The notes beneath the pieces were generated by a model. The model was not told the origin of the DNA, did no database searches, and was given only the letters and a program-made list of their open reading frames with translations. From the NCBI RefSeq assembly GCF_019264485.1, contig NZ_JAHVAA010000012.1, forward strand, positions 220,372 through 284,371: a stretch of DNA of 64,000 nt, in the 5' to 3' direction. The position numbers were made by a program, and so were the translations under genes. The stretch comes from Sediminibacterium sp. (GTDB lineage Bacteria; Bacteroidota; Bacteroidia; Chitinophagales; Chitinophagaceae). Shown in pieces: positions 42,146-50,955 of the stretch; position 1 is the first letter of the stretch; each line of letters opens with the position of its first letter.

Positions 42146-44623
42146 ATGAAGCAGTTCCAATGGAAATCTCTTTTACCCCATGCCATCGCAGTGGGTATCT
42201 TTTTAATTGTTGCGGTTATTTTTTGTAAGCCTGCCCTCGAAGGGAAGGTATTAAATACAACTGATGTTTCGCACTGGAAGGGAATGGCCCAGGACCTGTT
42301 TAATTATAAAGAAAAACACGGTAATTATCCATTGTGGAACAATAACCTGTTTGGTGGTATGCCCGCTTACCAGATTGCCATGGAAGCGGCCAATCCTATC
42401 ACTCCCGTTTATTTTCATCAGTTGTTCATGTTGTTCATGGGTAAGCCTATTGGTTTCTTCTTCCTGCTTTGTATTGGTTTTTATTTTCTATCACAGGTCA
42501 TTGGGTCCAAACCATGGATCGGTATTCTCGGTAGTATTGCTTATGCTTATGCCACTTATGATCCGGTAATACTTTCAGCCGGACACGATACTAAGATGCA
42601 GGCCATGGGTTATATGCCGGCATTACTGGGTGCATTATGGCTTATTTATAAAAAAGAGTATTGGTGGGGAGCGGCTTTAACTGCCCTTTTTGCTTTCCTG
42701 CTCATTGCCATGAACCATTTACAGGTAACTTATTATTTCCTCATCATGGCCGGGTTTATGACCATTGGATTCATCATACAATGGGTCAAACAAAAAGAGT
42801 ACAGGCATATGGCGATTTCGCTGGCATTGGCCATTTCCATGGGATTATTAGCAGTGGGCCCGAATATCGTGTCATTAGCCACTACCAAAGATTATTCAAA
42901 TGCTACGATGCGTGGTAATGCGATAATGCTCGACTCAACAGGAAAAGCAAAAGAGCGCAAAGGACTTGAAACGGATTATGCTTTTTACTATGGCAGTTAT
43001 GGTATGGCTGAAACCTATACATTTCTTGTTCCGGGTATCTATGGCGGAAGCAGTGGCGGTGAACTTGATATCAACGCCAACTTTACCAAAAAGTTAATAG
43101 AAAAAGGCATTCCTGAAGACCAGGCAGTAGGGTTTGCAGGAAGTATGCCTACTTATTGGGGGCCACAACCCATGACTTCAGGCCCGGTTTATTTTGGTGC
43201 CATTATCTGTTTCCTTTTTATTCTGGGAATGGTTTACCTGAAAACATGGCATCGCTGGTGGATACTGGCTGTTTGTTTACTCGCAGTAGTAATGAGCTGG
43301 GGAAGTAACTTCCTTTCCTTTAATACCTTCCTGTTTAATAATCTTCCCTTATACAACAAATTCAGGGCACCAAGTATTATCCTGATCCTTCCGCAATTAT
43401 TGTTCCCGCTTTTGGGTATGATGGCATTACAACAGTTTCTGTTTGAAGAAAAAAACAAAGCAGTTGCGCTGGCAGGGTTAAAAAAATCTGTTTTCATAAC
43501 CGGTGCTTTCTTATTGGGAGCAGTACTACTGTATTTCTCATTTGATTATACTGGGAATGATGATTCAATAAAAAATATTTTAACGCAATCATTGGGTGGC
43601 AATCAGGAAGAAGCCAATAGTCTTTACAATGTATTGAAAGAAGACAGACGTTCACTTTTTGGATCAGATCTACTTAGAAGTATCCTGTTTATTGCCGCTG
43701 CAGTGGGTTTATTATGGCTGGCTGTACAGCAAAAATTAAAAACTGCCTATGTGCTGATTGCTATCCTGGTATTAAGTTCTGCCGATCTGTTTACTGTTGG
43801 CAAACGTTACCTGAACGAAAGAAATTTCGGAGATGCTGATGTGGTAAATGAAGGACAGTTTTCTCCTACTGCTATTGATCAGCAGATATTAAATGATACG
43901 ACAAGACCAAGGGTTCTAAATCTTACAACAGATCCTTATACAGATGCCATCACTGCTTATCATCATCGTTCAGTAGGCGGTTATCATCCGGCCAAGTTGA
44001 GTATTTACCAGGACCTGATTAGTTTTCAGTTAGCCAAACAGCCTATGAATATTGGGGTTTTGAACATGCTGAATACACGTTATGTAATTGTACCTAATCC
44101 ACAAAACGGACAACCATCATTACAGGTGAATCCTGCTGCATTAGGACATGCCTGGTTTGTAAAAGGTATTCGATATGAAAAAGATGCGGGCGAAGTAATG
44201 AAAGCCATGAACCAGTTTTCACCCGGCGATACCGCCATTGTAGAAGAGCAATATAAAAACAGTATTGCCTTTGCACCCGTATTTGATTCTACTGCAAGCA
44301 TAACACAGATTATAAACGACAATGACCTAGTACGTTACCGTTCAAACAGCAGCAGCAATCAATTCGCTGTTTTTAGCGAAATATTTTACGACAGGGGATG
44401 GAAAGCCTATATTGATGGTAAAGAAACGCCGATTGTAAAAGTGAACTATGTATTACGCGGACTTGCAGTACCGGCAGGCAATCATGAAATTGTATTTGAA
44501 TTTAAACCCGCCTCTTATTATAACAGTGCTAAAATTGCGGTTATTACATCAGCACCCATCTGGCTATTGCTGATACTGGCTGCATTCTTCTCACTCCGGA
44601 AAAAAAGGGAAGAAAAAGCCTGA
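42146..44623 (+). CDS. YfhO-like multi-spanning membrane protein
   Basis: The 825-residue protein starts MKQFQWKSLLPHAIAVGIF with a first helix. About eleven or twelve further helices follow (e.g. GFFFLLCIGFYFLSQVIG, WWILAVCLLAVVMSWG), then a large soluble part around 560-790 and a last helix (SAPIWLLLILAAFFSLRK). The DVSHWKGMAQDLFNYKEKHGNYPLW loop and GGMPAYQIAME are typical of YfhO/GT-C-type proteins linked to lipid-anchored glycan synthesis. The GT-C fold suggests a polyprenyl-phosphate sugar donor, as an inference. The stop overlaps the next GT4 start by one base. Confidence 0.82.
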   Translation: MKQFQWKSLLPHAIAVGIFLIVAVIFCKPALEGKVLNTTDVSHWKGMAQDLFNYKEKHGNYPLWNNNLFGGMPAYQIAMEAANPITPVYFHQLFMLFMGKPIGFFFLLCIGFYFLSQVIGSKPWIGILGSIAYAYATYDPVILSAGHDTKMQAMGYMPALLGALWLIYKKEYWWGAALTALFAFLLIAMNHLQVTYYFLIMAGFMTIGFIIQWVKQKEYRHMAISLALAISMGLLAVGPNIVSLATTKDYSNATMRGNAIMLDSTGKAKERKGLETDYAFYYGSYGMAETYTFLVPGIYGGSSGGELDINANFTKKLIEKGIPEDQAVGFAGSMPTYWGPQPMTSGPVYFGAIICFLFILGMVYLKTWHRWWILAVCLLAVVMSWGSNFLSFNTFLFNNLPLYNKFRAPSIILILPQLLFPLLGMMALQQFLFEEKNKAVALAGLKKSVFITGAFLLGAVLLYFSFDYTGNDDSIKNILTQSLGGNQEEANSLYNVLKEDRRSLFGSDLLRSILFIAAAVGLLWLAVQQKLKTAYVLIAILVLSSADLFTVGKRYLNERNFGDADVVNEGQFSPTAIDQQILNDTTRPRVLNLTTDPYTDAITAYHHRSVGGYHPAKLSIYQDLISFQLAKQPMNIGVLNMLNTRYVIVPNPQNGQPSLQVNPAALGHAWFVKGIRYEKDAGEVMKAMNQFSPGDTAIVEEQYKNSIAFAPVFDSTASITQIINDNDLVRYRSNSSSNQFAVFSEIFYDRGWKAYIDGKETPIVKVNYVLRGLAVPAGNHEIVFEFKPASYYNSAKIAVITSAPIWLLLILAAFFSLRKKREEKA

Positions 44624-45747
44624 TGAAGCAACCTGTTGTTCTTGGTATCATTTCATATCCGGTGTTTCCGGCACAGATGGGCGGACAAAAATGCGTGGAG
44701 GGTTTTTATAAAGAACTCTCCACGCATACAAAAGTGGTACTGGCAGTAGCCAAACAAAACAGAACCGATAGTATACCCCATGTACAGGTGGAGAATTTTC
44801 TTTTTGATCACTGGAAAGGGCCTTTGAATATTTTATACCTCTTCAGGCTTATTGCACTGATACGAAAACAAAAGATTGATATTATTATCATCGAACACTC
44901 CTATTTTGGATGGCTGGGTTTGTTATTGCGTTTTTTTACAGGCAAGAAACTTGTTATCAGATCACATAATATTGAAGCATATCGTTTCAGGGATTTACAA
45001 AGACCTTTCTGGAAATTGTATTATCAGTATGAACGCATTGTTCACCGCAAAGCCGATCATAGTTTTTTCATTACAGAAGAAGACCAGTCTTATGCATTAA
45101 CCAACTGGCAATTGGATCCTTCCAAATCAAGTGTGCTTACTTACGGGGTTTCTTTAGACAGTGCCATTCTTGATCTCAAACCCACATTACGCAAACGGCT
45201 GATAGACTATTTCAACATCCCATCCAACTGCACACTCTTTCTTTTTAATGGCACACTCAATTATACACCCAATACAGATGCTTTGCATGTAATTGTATAT
45301 GAGCTGTTACCCCGTTTGAGAAATTATCGTTTATCATTCCGCATCTTTATCTGTGGTAAAAATTTATCGGCTCAGTGGGAAAAAGTGCTGAAAGAACAAC
45401 CCGAACTGGTTGTAACCGGTTTTGTGGATGATATCTCCGTTTTCATGTCGGGTACAGATTGCTCCATCAACCCTGTTACATTAGGGGGAGGCATCAAAAC
45501 CAAACTGGTAGAGGCACTGGCCTACCACCAGACTGTTATCACCACCCAAACTGGCGCCAAAGGCATTTTACCAGCGTTAACAGGTGCTAAAATGAGGGTT
45601 GTTCCCGATTACAACTGGGAACTGTTTGCCAATGCCATGAACAACTTTAATCCATACCAGCAGGGAAGTACTCCGGAACCTTTTTTTGAGCGTTACCACT
45701 GGCCTGCCATTGTAGACAAAGCTCTCGTATCTTTGAACCGTTTATGA
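44623..45747 (+). CDS. GT4 family glycosyltransferase
   Basis: The 374-residue GT-B protein has the N-terminal acceptor half (LGIISYPVFPAQMGGQKCVEG, with the glycine-rich loop) and the donor half (LFLFNGTLNYTPNTDALHVI, NPVTLGGGIKTKLVEALAYH), the E-x7-E-like retaining-transferase region typical of GT4. It overlaps the stop of the YfhO-like gene by one base and the next GT2 start by 4 bases, which argues for translational coupling. It is expected to add a sugar to the cluster's surface glycan. Confidence 0.85.
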   Translation: MKQPVVLGIISYPVFPAQMGGQKCVEGFYKELSTHTKVVLAVAKQNRTDSIPHVQVENFLFDHWKGPLNILYLFRLIALIRKQKIDIIIIEHSYFGWLGLLLRFFTGKKLVIRSHNIEAYRFRDLQRPFWKLYYQYERIVHRKADHSFFITEEDQSYALTNWQLDPSKSSVLTYGVSLDSAILDLKPTLRKRLIDYFNIPSNCTLFLFNGTLNYTPNTDALHVIVYELLPRLRNYRLSFRIFICGKNLSAQWEKVLKEQPELVVTGFVDDISVFMSGTDCSINPVTLGGGIKTKLVEALAYHQTVITTQTGAKGILPALTGAKMRVVPDYNWELFANAMNNFNPYQQGSTPEPFFERYHWPAIVDKALVSLNRL

Positions 45748-46664
45748 GCAATAAGGCGATACAGATATCTGTGATTATTTGCACCTATAACCGGGCACTC
45801 TACCTGACGGATGCACTAGACAGTTTATACCGACAAACACTTCCCAGGCTTCATTTTGAAGTAATTGTTGTAAATAATAATTCAACCGACAATACTGAAT
45901 ACCTCTGCAAACAATACATTGATGCACATCCAGACATGCAGATTATTTATCTGAATGAAAAAGAACAGGGAGCTTCTTTTGCACGCAATACGGGTGCCGC
46001 CTTAGCTACATCTCCCCTCTTGTGTTTTATGGATGATGACGCCATAGCCAATGATGATTATTTAAGCCGCATTGTACAGTTTTTTGAAAGCTATCCGGGT
46101 GCCGGAGGTCTGGGCGGAAAAATCATACCAAGGTATATACCTACAGCACCCGAATGGATGAGTCGTTATGTATCTTCCATGGTAGGTAATTTTGATTATG
46201 CACCACAGTTAGCTGCTTTTAAACCCGGCAAATATCCGCTTGAGTCGAATATGATTGTACCGAAAAGCCTGTTTGATACAATCGGTGGATTCAATACTGC
46301 TTTACCCGGTGTAAAAGGCGAATTGAGAATTGGTGGCGAAGGCAAAGATTTCTTTTTCCGTTTACAGGCTTTGGGCCACATCATTTATTACGACCCCCAT
46401 ATTATTGTTCACCATGTGGTTGAAGTAGCAAAACTCACACCTGCTTATCTTTACCGCGTGGCCAGTGGTTATGGCAGAGGTGAACGTGTTCGAACTTTAC
46501 AGAAAAGCCGATTGGCCTACCTGTTCAAAATTGTTGAATACCTGTTTAAACTGGGAGCTTCTTTTATATTGGGCATTTTATACCTGTTACGCAGACAATC
46601 GGCTAAATCATGGCCGGTGATCCGTTTCAGGATTGATGCATTAAAAGGCTTATTCAATTTATAA
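45744..46664 (+). CDS. GT2 family glycosyltransferase
   Basis: The 306-residue enzyme has the GT-A domain: ISVIICTYNRALYLTDALDS, FEVIVVNNNSTDNTEYL and CFMDDDAIANDDYL, the DxD metal site at about 93. The acceptor/base motif follows (IGGEGKDFFFRLQALGH). A C-terminal hydrophobic stretch near residue 270 (LFKLGASFILGILYLL) may anchor it at the membrane. It overlaps the GT4 stop by 4 bases. A perfect palindrome begins right after the stop codon. Confidence 0.85.
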   Translation: MSNKAIQISVIICTYNRALYLTDALDSLYRQTLPRLHFEVIVVNNNSTDNTEYLCKQYIDAHPDMQIIYLNEKEQGASFARNTGAALATSPLLCFMDDDAIANDDYLSRIVQFFESYPGAGGLGGKIIPRYIPTAPEWMSRYVSSMVGNFDYAPQLAAFKPGKYPLESNMIVPKSLFDTIGGFNTALPGVKGELRIGGEGKDFFFRLQALGHIIYYDPHIIVHHVVEVAKLTPAYLYRVASGYGRGERVRTLQKSRLAYLFKIVEYLFKLGASFILGILYLLRRQSAKSWPVIRFRIDALKGLFNL

Positions 46665-46704
46665 ATAATTCCAGCCCCGGACTTAAGTCCGGGGCTGGAA
46701 TTAT
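46665..46704. terminator. Perfect 40-base palindrome at a gene end
   Basis: ATAATTCCAGCCCCGGACTT is followed at once by its exact reverse complement, ending 46704. It has a GC-rich core with AT ends. It starts one base after the GT2 stop codon and precedes the next methyltransferase gene by 17 bases, so it likely weakens read-through within the cluster. Confidence 0.75.
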
Positions 46705-46721
46705 AATTCATACATTTAATT

Positions 46722-47321
46722 ATGAGTCTCGCTATTACACTTGAAAGAAAAATTAAAGGAACACTAAGTCGATGGTTTGGCATCCGGTTCGTTTCGCCGT
46801 CAGAAACATCAAAAGTGCGTCACTGGGTGGCTTTCTATTGCACAGGTAAAAGTTGTGATATTGGTTTTGGCGGTGATAAAATCATGAAAACAAATTGTGA
46901 TGGTATTGATTTTCCCCAGCCTTACACGCATACCGGAAAAGACAAAGTAGATATTGGTGTTGATGTTATCAATAATGATATTCCTGTGCCTGACAACACA
47001 TATGATTATGTGTACACCAGCCATCTGATAGAAGATTTTACAGATACCGGTGATGCATTACACAAATTTATCCGCATCCTGAAACCAGGGGGTAATCTTA
47101 TCCTTGTATTTCCCGATCAGCCAAAATATGAAGTCTATTGTCGTGAAATGGGTATTCCCATGAACCCTTATCATATTCATGCTAACATGGGTTATGATCT
47201 GATGTTACAAAAAATGAATGAAGTACCGGGTATCAGTTATGAAATATTATTCAGCAGCAACTGTGAAATAGATTATAATGTGGTAATCGTTTTAAAAATA
47301 ACCAAACATAACCAGGCCTGA
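46722..47321 (+). CDS. SAM-dependent methyltransferase, Methyltransf_11 type
   Basis: The 199-residue protein has a compact core with SCDIGFGGDKIMKTNCDGID as the motif I region, VDVINNDIPVPDNTYDYVYTSHLIED (motifs II and the loop before it), and FIRILKPGGNLILVFPDQP as motif III. The N-terminal part is short for the family. It probably methylates a sugar or its carrier-linked intermediate in the cluster. The stop overlaps the next gene start by one base. Confidence 0.8.
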   Translation: MSLAITLERKIKGTLSRWFGIRFVSPSETSKVRHWVAFYCTGKSCDIGFGGDKIMKTNCDGIDFPQPYTHTGKDKVDIGVDVINNDIPVPDNTYDYVYTSHLIEDFTDTGDALHKFIRILKPGGNLILVFPDQPKYEVYCREMGIPMNPYHIHANMGYDLMLQKMNEVPGISYEILFSSNCEIDYNVVIVLKITKHNQA

Positions 47322-48214
47322 TGTCATTCCTGAAAAAAATATGGACTGACTGGAAACTTTCCTATAACCACCGACAAAAGGAAAAAAGTTTCAGCAGCGG
47401 AATCATGAATACCCCGCAGGTATTGACCCCACTGGTTCCTGTAAGTGGCGATACTGTGCATTTTAAACACACAGGACATGCCGGTGATGTTATTTATTCC
47501 ATACCAGCCATGAAAGCACTGGCCAATGGAAGAAAAATTCATTTATATTTTGAATTAGGTCAACCTAACCGCGATTTCACCAGGCAGATGAAACATCCGA
47601 ATGGTAATGTGATGTTGAATGAAAAAAGCGTTGCCCTGTTTGCACCTTTAATGGCTCAGCAACCGGATATTCATTTTTTTGGCCCATGGAAGGGCGAGCC
47701 CATTCATTATGATCTTACTGCTTTTCGTTCTTTCCCTTTCGACTATAGAATGTACAGTATTACCCGCTGGTATTTTCTCACATTTGCCATAACTGCCGAC
47801 CTGGGCAAGCCCTGGTTACAGGTAATACCGGATAAGAATTTTGCAGACAAGATTGTATTGGCACGCAGCAGTCGCTACCATACCCCCGGCATTTCATATT
47901 CATTTTTATCCCGTTATTCCAACCTGGTATTTGTAGGTGTACCGGATGAATATGAGTCGATGAAACAGGAAATACCGCAACTGGTTTATCAGCCTGTAAA
48001 CAATTTTGCAGAACTGGCTTCCATTATTGCCGGATCTAAACTATTCATCGGTAATCAGTCCTTCCCTTTTTCGCTTGCAGAAGCGCTGAAAGTAACCAGG
48101 ATACTGGAAGTATACCATCAATGTCCGAATGTGGTACCAGAAGGGCCGGGTGCTTATGATTTTTGTTACCAGCCACAATTTGAAAAGATTGTGTCAGATA
48201 TCCTCAACAGGTAG
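47321..48214 (+). CDS. GT9-like protein (heptosyltransferase fold) of unknown donor
   Basis: The 297-residue protein has FKHTGHAGDVIYSIPAMKALA at the start of its first domain, matching the GDxxxxxPxxxxL pattern of GT9 enzymes. Its later domain has IAGSKLFIGNQSFPFSLAEALKV, like the donor-site loop of GT9. It lacks other family landmarks, so the call is tentative. It overlaps the upstream methyltransferase by one base and is followed by an FkbM gene, consistent with a role in the same glycan. Confidence 0.6.
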   Translation: MSFLKKIWTDWKLSYNHRQKEKSFSSGIMNTPQVLTPLVPVSGDTVHFKHTGHAGDVIYSIPAMKALANGRKIHLYFELGQPNRDFTRQMKHPNGNVMLNEKSVALFAPLMAQQPDIHFFGPWKGEPIHYDLTAFRSFPFDYRMYSITRWYFLTFAITADLGKPWLQVIPDKNFADKIVLARSSRYHTPGISYSFLSRYSNLVFVGVPDEYESMKQEIPQLVYQPVNNFAELASIIAGSKLFIGNQSFPFSLAEALKVTRILEVYHQCPNVVPEGPGAYDFCYQPQFEKIVSDILNR

Positions 48215-48252
48215 TAATATTGCCAGACAACAAGGCCTTTTAAAGTAGCTGT

Positions 48253-49161
48253 ATGCGCAAACTCATAAGATCCCTGCTGAACAGTATAGGGTATGATATT
48301 GTAAAAGTGAATGTTCACAGTCATAAAAAAGTGAACAGGATAAAGAAAGTTACTGTAGGCAATTATGTATTGGAAATGCCGGGTAACAATCCCCAGATCA
48401 GCACTTATAAATACGATCCGGGTGCCAATAGCCAGTTAGGTCGTTTATCGGCCTGTGTGGCGGGCAAATACCCTTCTCTCTCCGTACTTGATGTAGGTGC
48501 CAATGTTGGCGACACCATCGCCATTATTAAATCGGCGATTGAATTACCTGTTATTGGTATTGAAGGAGATGATTTTGCTTTTGAGTTTCTCAAAAGAAAT
48601 ACCATGTCTTTAAAGAATGTAACACTGATCAAAACATTCCTTGGCGAAAAAATCGAAAGCAAAAAAGTATCCATGGAAAAATCGGGATGGAATACCACCC
48701 TGATACCGAATGAAGATAATGGCGAGACGATTCATTTCAAAACACTCGATGAAGTGCTGGCTGAAGAACACCTCCAAAACAGAACATTGAAATTATTGAA
48801 GATAGACTGTGAAGGATTTGATACGATTATCATACGCGGCTCTGCAAAACTGATCCGTGAAAAAAAACCGGTCATTTATTTTGAATACAATCGCACCAAT
48901 ATGGATGCTATTGGTGAAGATGGTTTATCTACCTTACTTACATTGGAAGCAGTTGGTTACCGTAATATTATTTTCTTTGATAACAAAGGACGTTACCTCA
49001 TGAGTGCTCCTATTGACCAGGAAAATGTAATTGCCGACCTGCACCGTTATGCGCAGGCCGAGAATAGTTGTATTGCCTATTACGATATCTGTCTGTTTCA
49101 TGAAGACGATAGCGAACTGGCACAACAATTCATTGAATCGGAAAACAGCTTACAACCTTAA
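48253..49161 (+). CDS. FkbM family methyltransferase
   Basis: The 302-residue protein has the FkbM core: LDVGANVGDTIAIIKSAI (motif I), VIGIEGDDFAFEFLKRN, and LKLLKIDCEGFDTIIIRGS (the D-C/V-E-G-F motif typical of FkbM, where the equivalent catalytic and SAM residues lie). FkbM enzymes O-methylate sugars and polyketide rings. Its place between glycosyltransferase-type and TylF-type genes suggests sugar methylation. TAATATTG about 30 bases upstream is one base off the -7 consensus. Confidence 0.87.
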   Translation: MRKLIRSLLNSIGYDIVKVNVHSHKKVNRIKKVTVGNYVLEMPGNNPQISTYKYDPGANSQLGRLSACVAGKYPSLSVLDVGANVGDTIAIIKSAIELPVIGIEGDDFAFEFLKRNTMSLKNVTLIKTFLGEKIESKKVSMEKSGWNTTLIPNEDNGETIHFKTLDEVLAEEHLQNRTLKLLKIDCEGFDTIIIRGSAKLIREKKPVIYFEYNRTNMDAIGEDGLSTLLTLEAVGYRNIIFFDNKGRYLMSAPIDQENVIADLHRYAQAENSCIAYYDICLFHEDDSELAQQFIESENSLQP

Positions 49162-49172
49162 CTTGCAAAGGC

Positions 49173-49988
49173 ATGAGTGACCTGAAAAATTTTCTGGTAA
49201 AGATTAAAGGCTATTTCAAGAAGCATACGCCAACACAACGATTACTGAACCGTATTCATACACAGGAAATACTGGGTAATATTTTTCACCTCGGCTTTTC
49301 CTACTGGGGGCCTTTTTTTACTGCTTACCAACCCGATTCACATACCGCTTTCCAGGCTCATCCTGAGTTCAGGGAACTACAAAAAAGGTTTTCGTTATTT
49401 AACCGCAGAAACAATGGAGGCGATACTGCCCGTTTATGGAGCTTTATATTGAATTGCAAACAGGTTTTAGCTGAAAATATTCAGGGCGATTTTGCCGAAC
49501 TCGGTGTATGGAGAGGTAATACCGCTTCTGTACTGGCATATTATGCGAAGGAATACAACCGACAAGTCTTTTTATTCGATACTTATGAAGGGTTCAGCAA
49601 AAAAGACCTTGAAGGCATTGATGCAGCCAAGGATACCGACTTTAACAATACATCTATTGAACTTGTGAAGCAGGTAATTGGTATGCCCGTTACGCAATGT
49701 TCTTTTGTGAAAGGTTTTTTCCCGGATACCATTACCGATGAACATGCCCGCAGACAGTATGCTATTGTAAGTCTTGATTGCGATTTATATGCACCCACCA
49801 AAGCAGGACTTGAGTTTTTTTATGAAAGAATGCCCAAAGGCGGATTGTTTCTCTTACACGATTATTCAAGTCTGCACTGGGATGGTTCGAAAAAAGCCAT
49901 TGATGAATTCTGTAAAACCTCAGGTGAACATGTTATTCTGATGCCTGATAAAAGTGGAAGTGCTTTTATGCGGAAAACAAGGGATTAA
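49173..49988 (+). CDS. TylF/MycF-type O-methyltransferase
   Basis: The 271-residue protein has the TylF core: GDFAELGVWRGNTASVLAYY (motif I), VFLFDTYEGFSKKDLEGID, FVKGFFPDTI, and IVSLDCDLYAPTKAGLEFFYERMPKGG (the acidic metal-binding region with LHDYSS shortly after). The family methylates hydroxyls of deoxysugars. It lies 11 bases after the FkbM gene, so the two methyltransferases are probably expressed together. Its C-terminus lies 3 bases from the end of a convergent gene. Confidence 0.87.
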   Translation: MSDLKNFLVKIKGYFKKHTPTQRLLNRIHTQEILGNIFHLGFSYWGPFFTAYQPDSHTAFQAHPEFRELQKRFSLFNRRNNGGDTARLWSFILNCKQVLAENIQGDFAELGVWRGNTASVLAYYAKEYNRQVFLFDTYEGFSKKDLEGIDAAKDTDFNNTSIELVKQVIGMPVTQCSFVKGFFPDTITDEHARRQYAIVSLDCDLYAPTKAGLEFFYERMPKGGLFLLHDYSSLHWDGSKKAIDEFCKTSGEHVILMPDKSGSAFMRKTRD

Positions 49989-49991
49989 ATA

Positions 49992-50852
49992 CTACAAACT
50001 TATTTTACGCGGATGACCGGGCTTGGTGTACAGGTGATACCTTGGTGGTTCGTAATGATTGGCGGCAGTAAATGGTCCGGTAAAATGTGAACCCATGATG
50101 TCTTCCCTTACGAAATAAGCATTTACACCTGCAAAACAGCACCCAACGAGTTTATACCCTTTTTCTTCGCCTAATTTACAAAACGATTCAAGACTGGCAC
50201 CTGTATTGCTTGATCCATCCCACATAGCCGATGCATCATAATCGACTACAAACTCACAACCGGGGCGATACACTGCATTGTATTCAACAATTACTACACG
50301 TGGCCGGTATTTTTGAATGGCTTTCCATACATAAAAGTCGTTACGGTCAATATCAATCGATAAAAGATCGGGCTCTACAGGAATGCCTGCTTTTTCAAAC
50401 AGGTACTCAATATTTTCAGCCGTAATAAATGCCTGCATGGCTTTTAAATCGCCACGGGCTATGGCTTTGGAACAGCTTGCCTGAATGGTTGCTATATTGG
50501 CTTCGCTCCCATCCATCCATAAACCCTTCCAGCCTTTATACAATAAATAAGTACTGTTGGTTTCGCTGCCATTTTCAACCCCAAACTCAACAAAATATTG
50601 GTTAGTGGTACCAATACGTTTGAATATTTCTTCGATAATACCATCATCTCCTACCTGTGAAAAAGCCTGGAACTCGAAACGATTGAGTTTATCAGCCTGC
50701 TGGTAACGTGGGTTATTGTACAAATGGGTTTGAAGGTAATCTTCCACCTGTAACATATTTACCCGGTTCAGCTTATGATCTATCTGCTCCAGGTTCAGTG
50801 TACGGCGGAGTTTGGTATAAAAACGATTTTTCAGTTCACCCAAAAAGCCCAT
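49992..50852 (-). CDS. FkbM-like methyltransferase-fold protein (inverted within the cluster)
   Basis: The 286-residue protein (start MGFLGELKNRFYTKL; a start 21 codons upstream is possible but would overlap the divergent promoter region) contains DDGIIEEIFKRIG, YFVEFGVENGSETNSTYLL in the position of motif I, a strand pair ending in GLWMDGSEANI, and LLSIDIDRNDFYVWKAI. These resemble FkbM-like proteins. The gene runs opposite to all others in the cluster and converges with TylF. It may methylate or only bind a sugar intermediate. Confidence 0.7.
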   Translation of the reverse strand: MGFLGELKNRFYTKLRRTLNLEQIDHKLNRVNMLQVEDYLQTHLYNNPRYQQADKLNRFEFQAFSQVGDDGIIEEIFKRIGTTNQYFVEFGVENGSETNSTYLLYKGWKGLWMDGSEANIATIQASCSKAIARGDLKAMQAFITAENIEYLFEKAGIPVEPDLLSIDIDRNDFYVWKAIQKYRPRVVIVEYNAVYRPGCEFVVDYDASAMWDGSSNTGASLESFCKLGEEKGYKLVGCCFAGVNAYFVREDIMGSHFTGPFTAANHYEPPRYHLYTKPGHPRKISL

Positions 50853-50929
50853 GTTAGTTGATTTAATCAGGGTAAAAATAAGCATCGCCGGCCAAGCCAT
50901 AAAATCTGACTTCATCTGTATTCAGATTG

Positions 50930-50937
50930 TACATTTG
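50930..50937 (+). promoter_or_regulatory. Putative -7 box (TACATTTG)
   Basis: Exact TAnnTTTG, 18 bases before the GT9 start at 50956. A TCTG lies 21 bases upstream, close to the -33 TTTG. Confidence 0.5.
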
Positions 50938-50955
50938 TAAGGATTAGCCACTTTC

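Noticed and set aside
49992..50915. The inverted FkbM-like gene as a transferred island
   Set aside because: Codon use and base composition look like the neighbours, and no mobile element flanks it.
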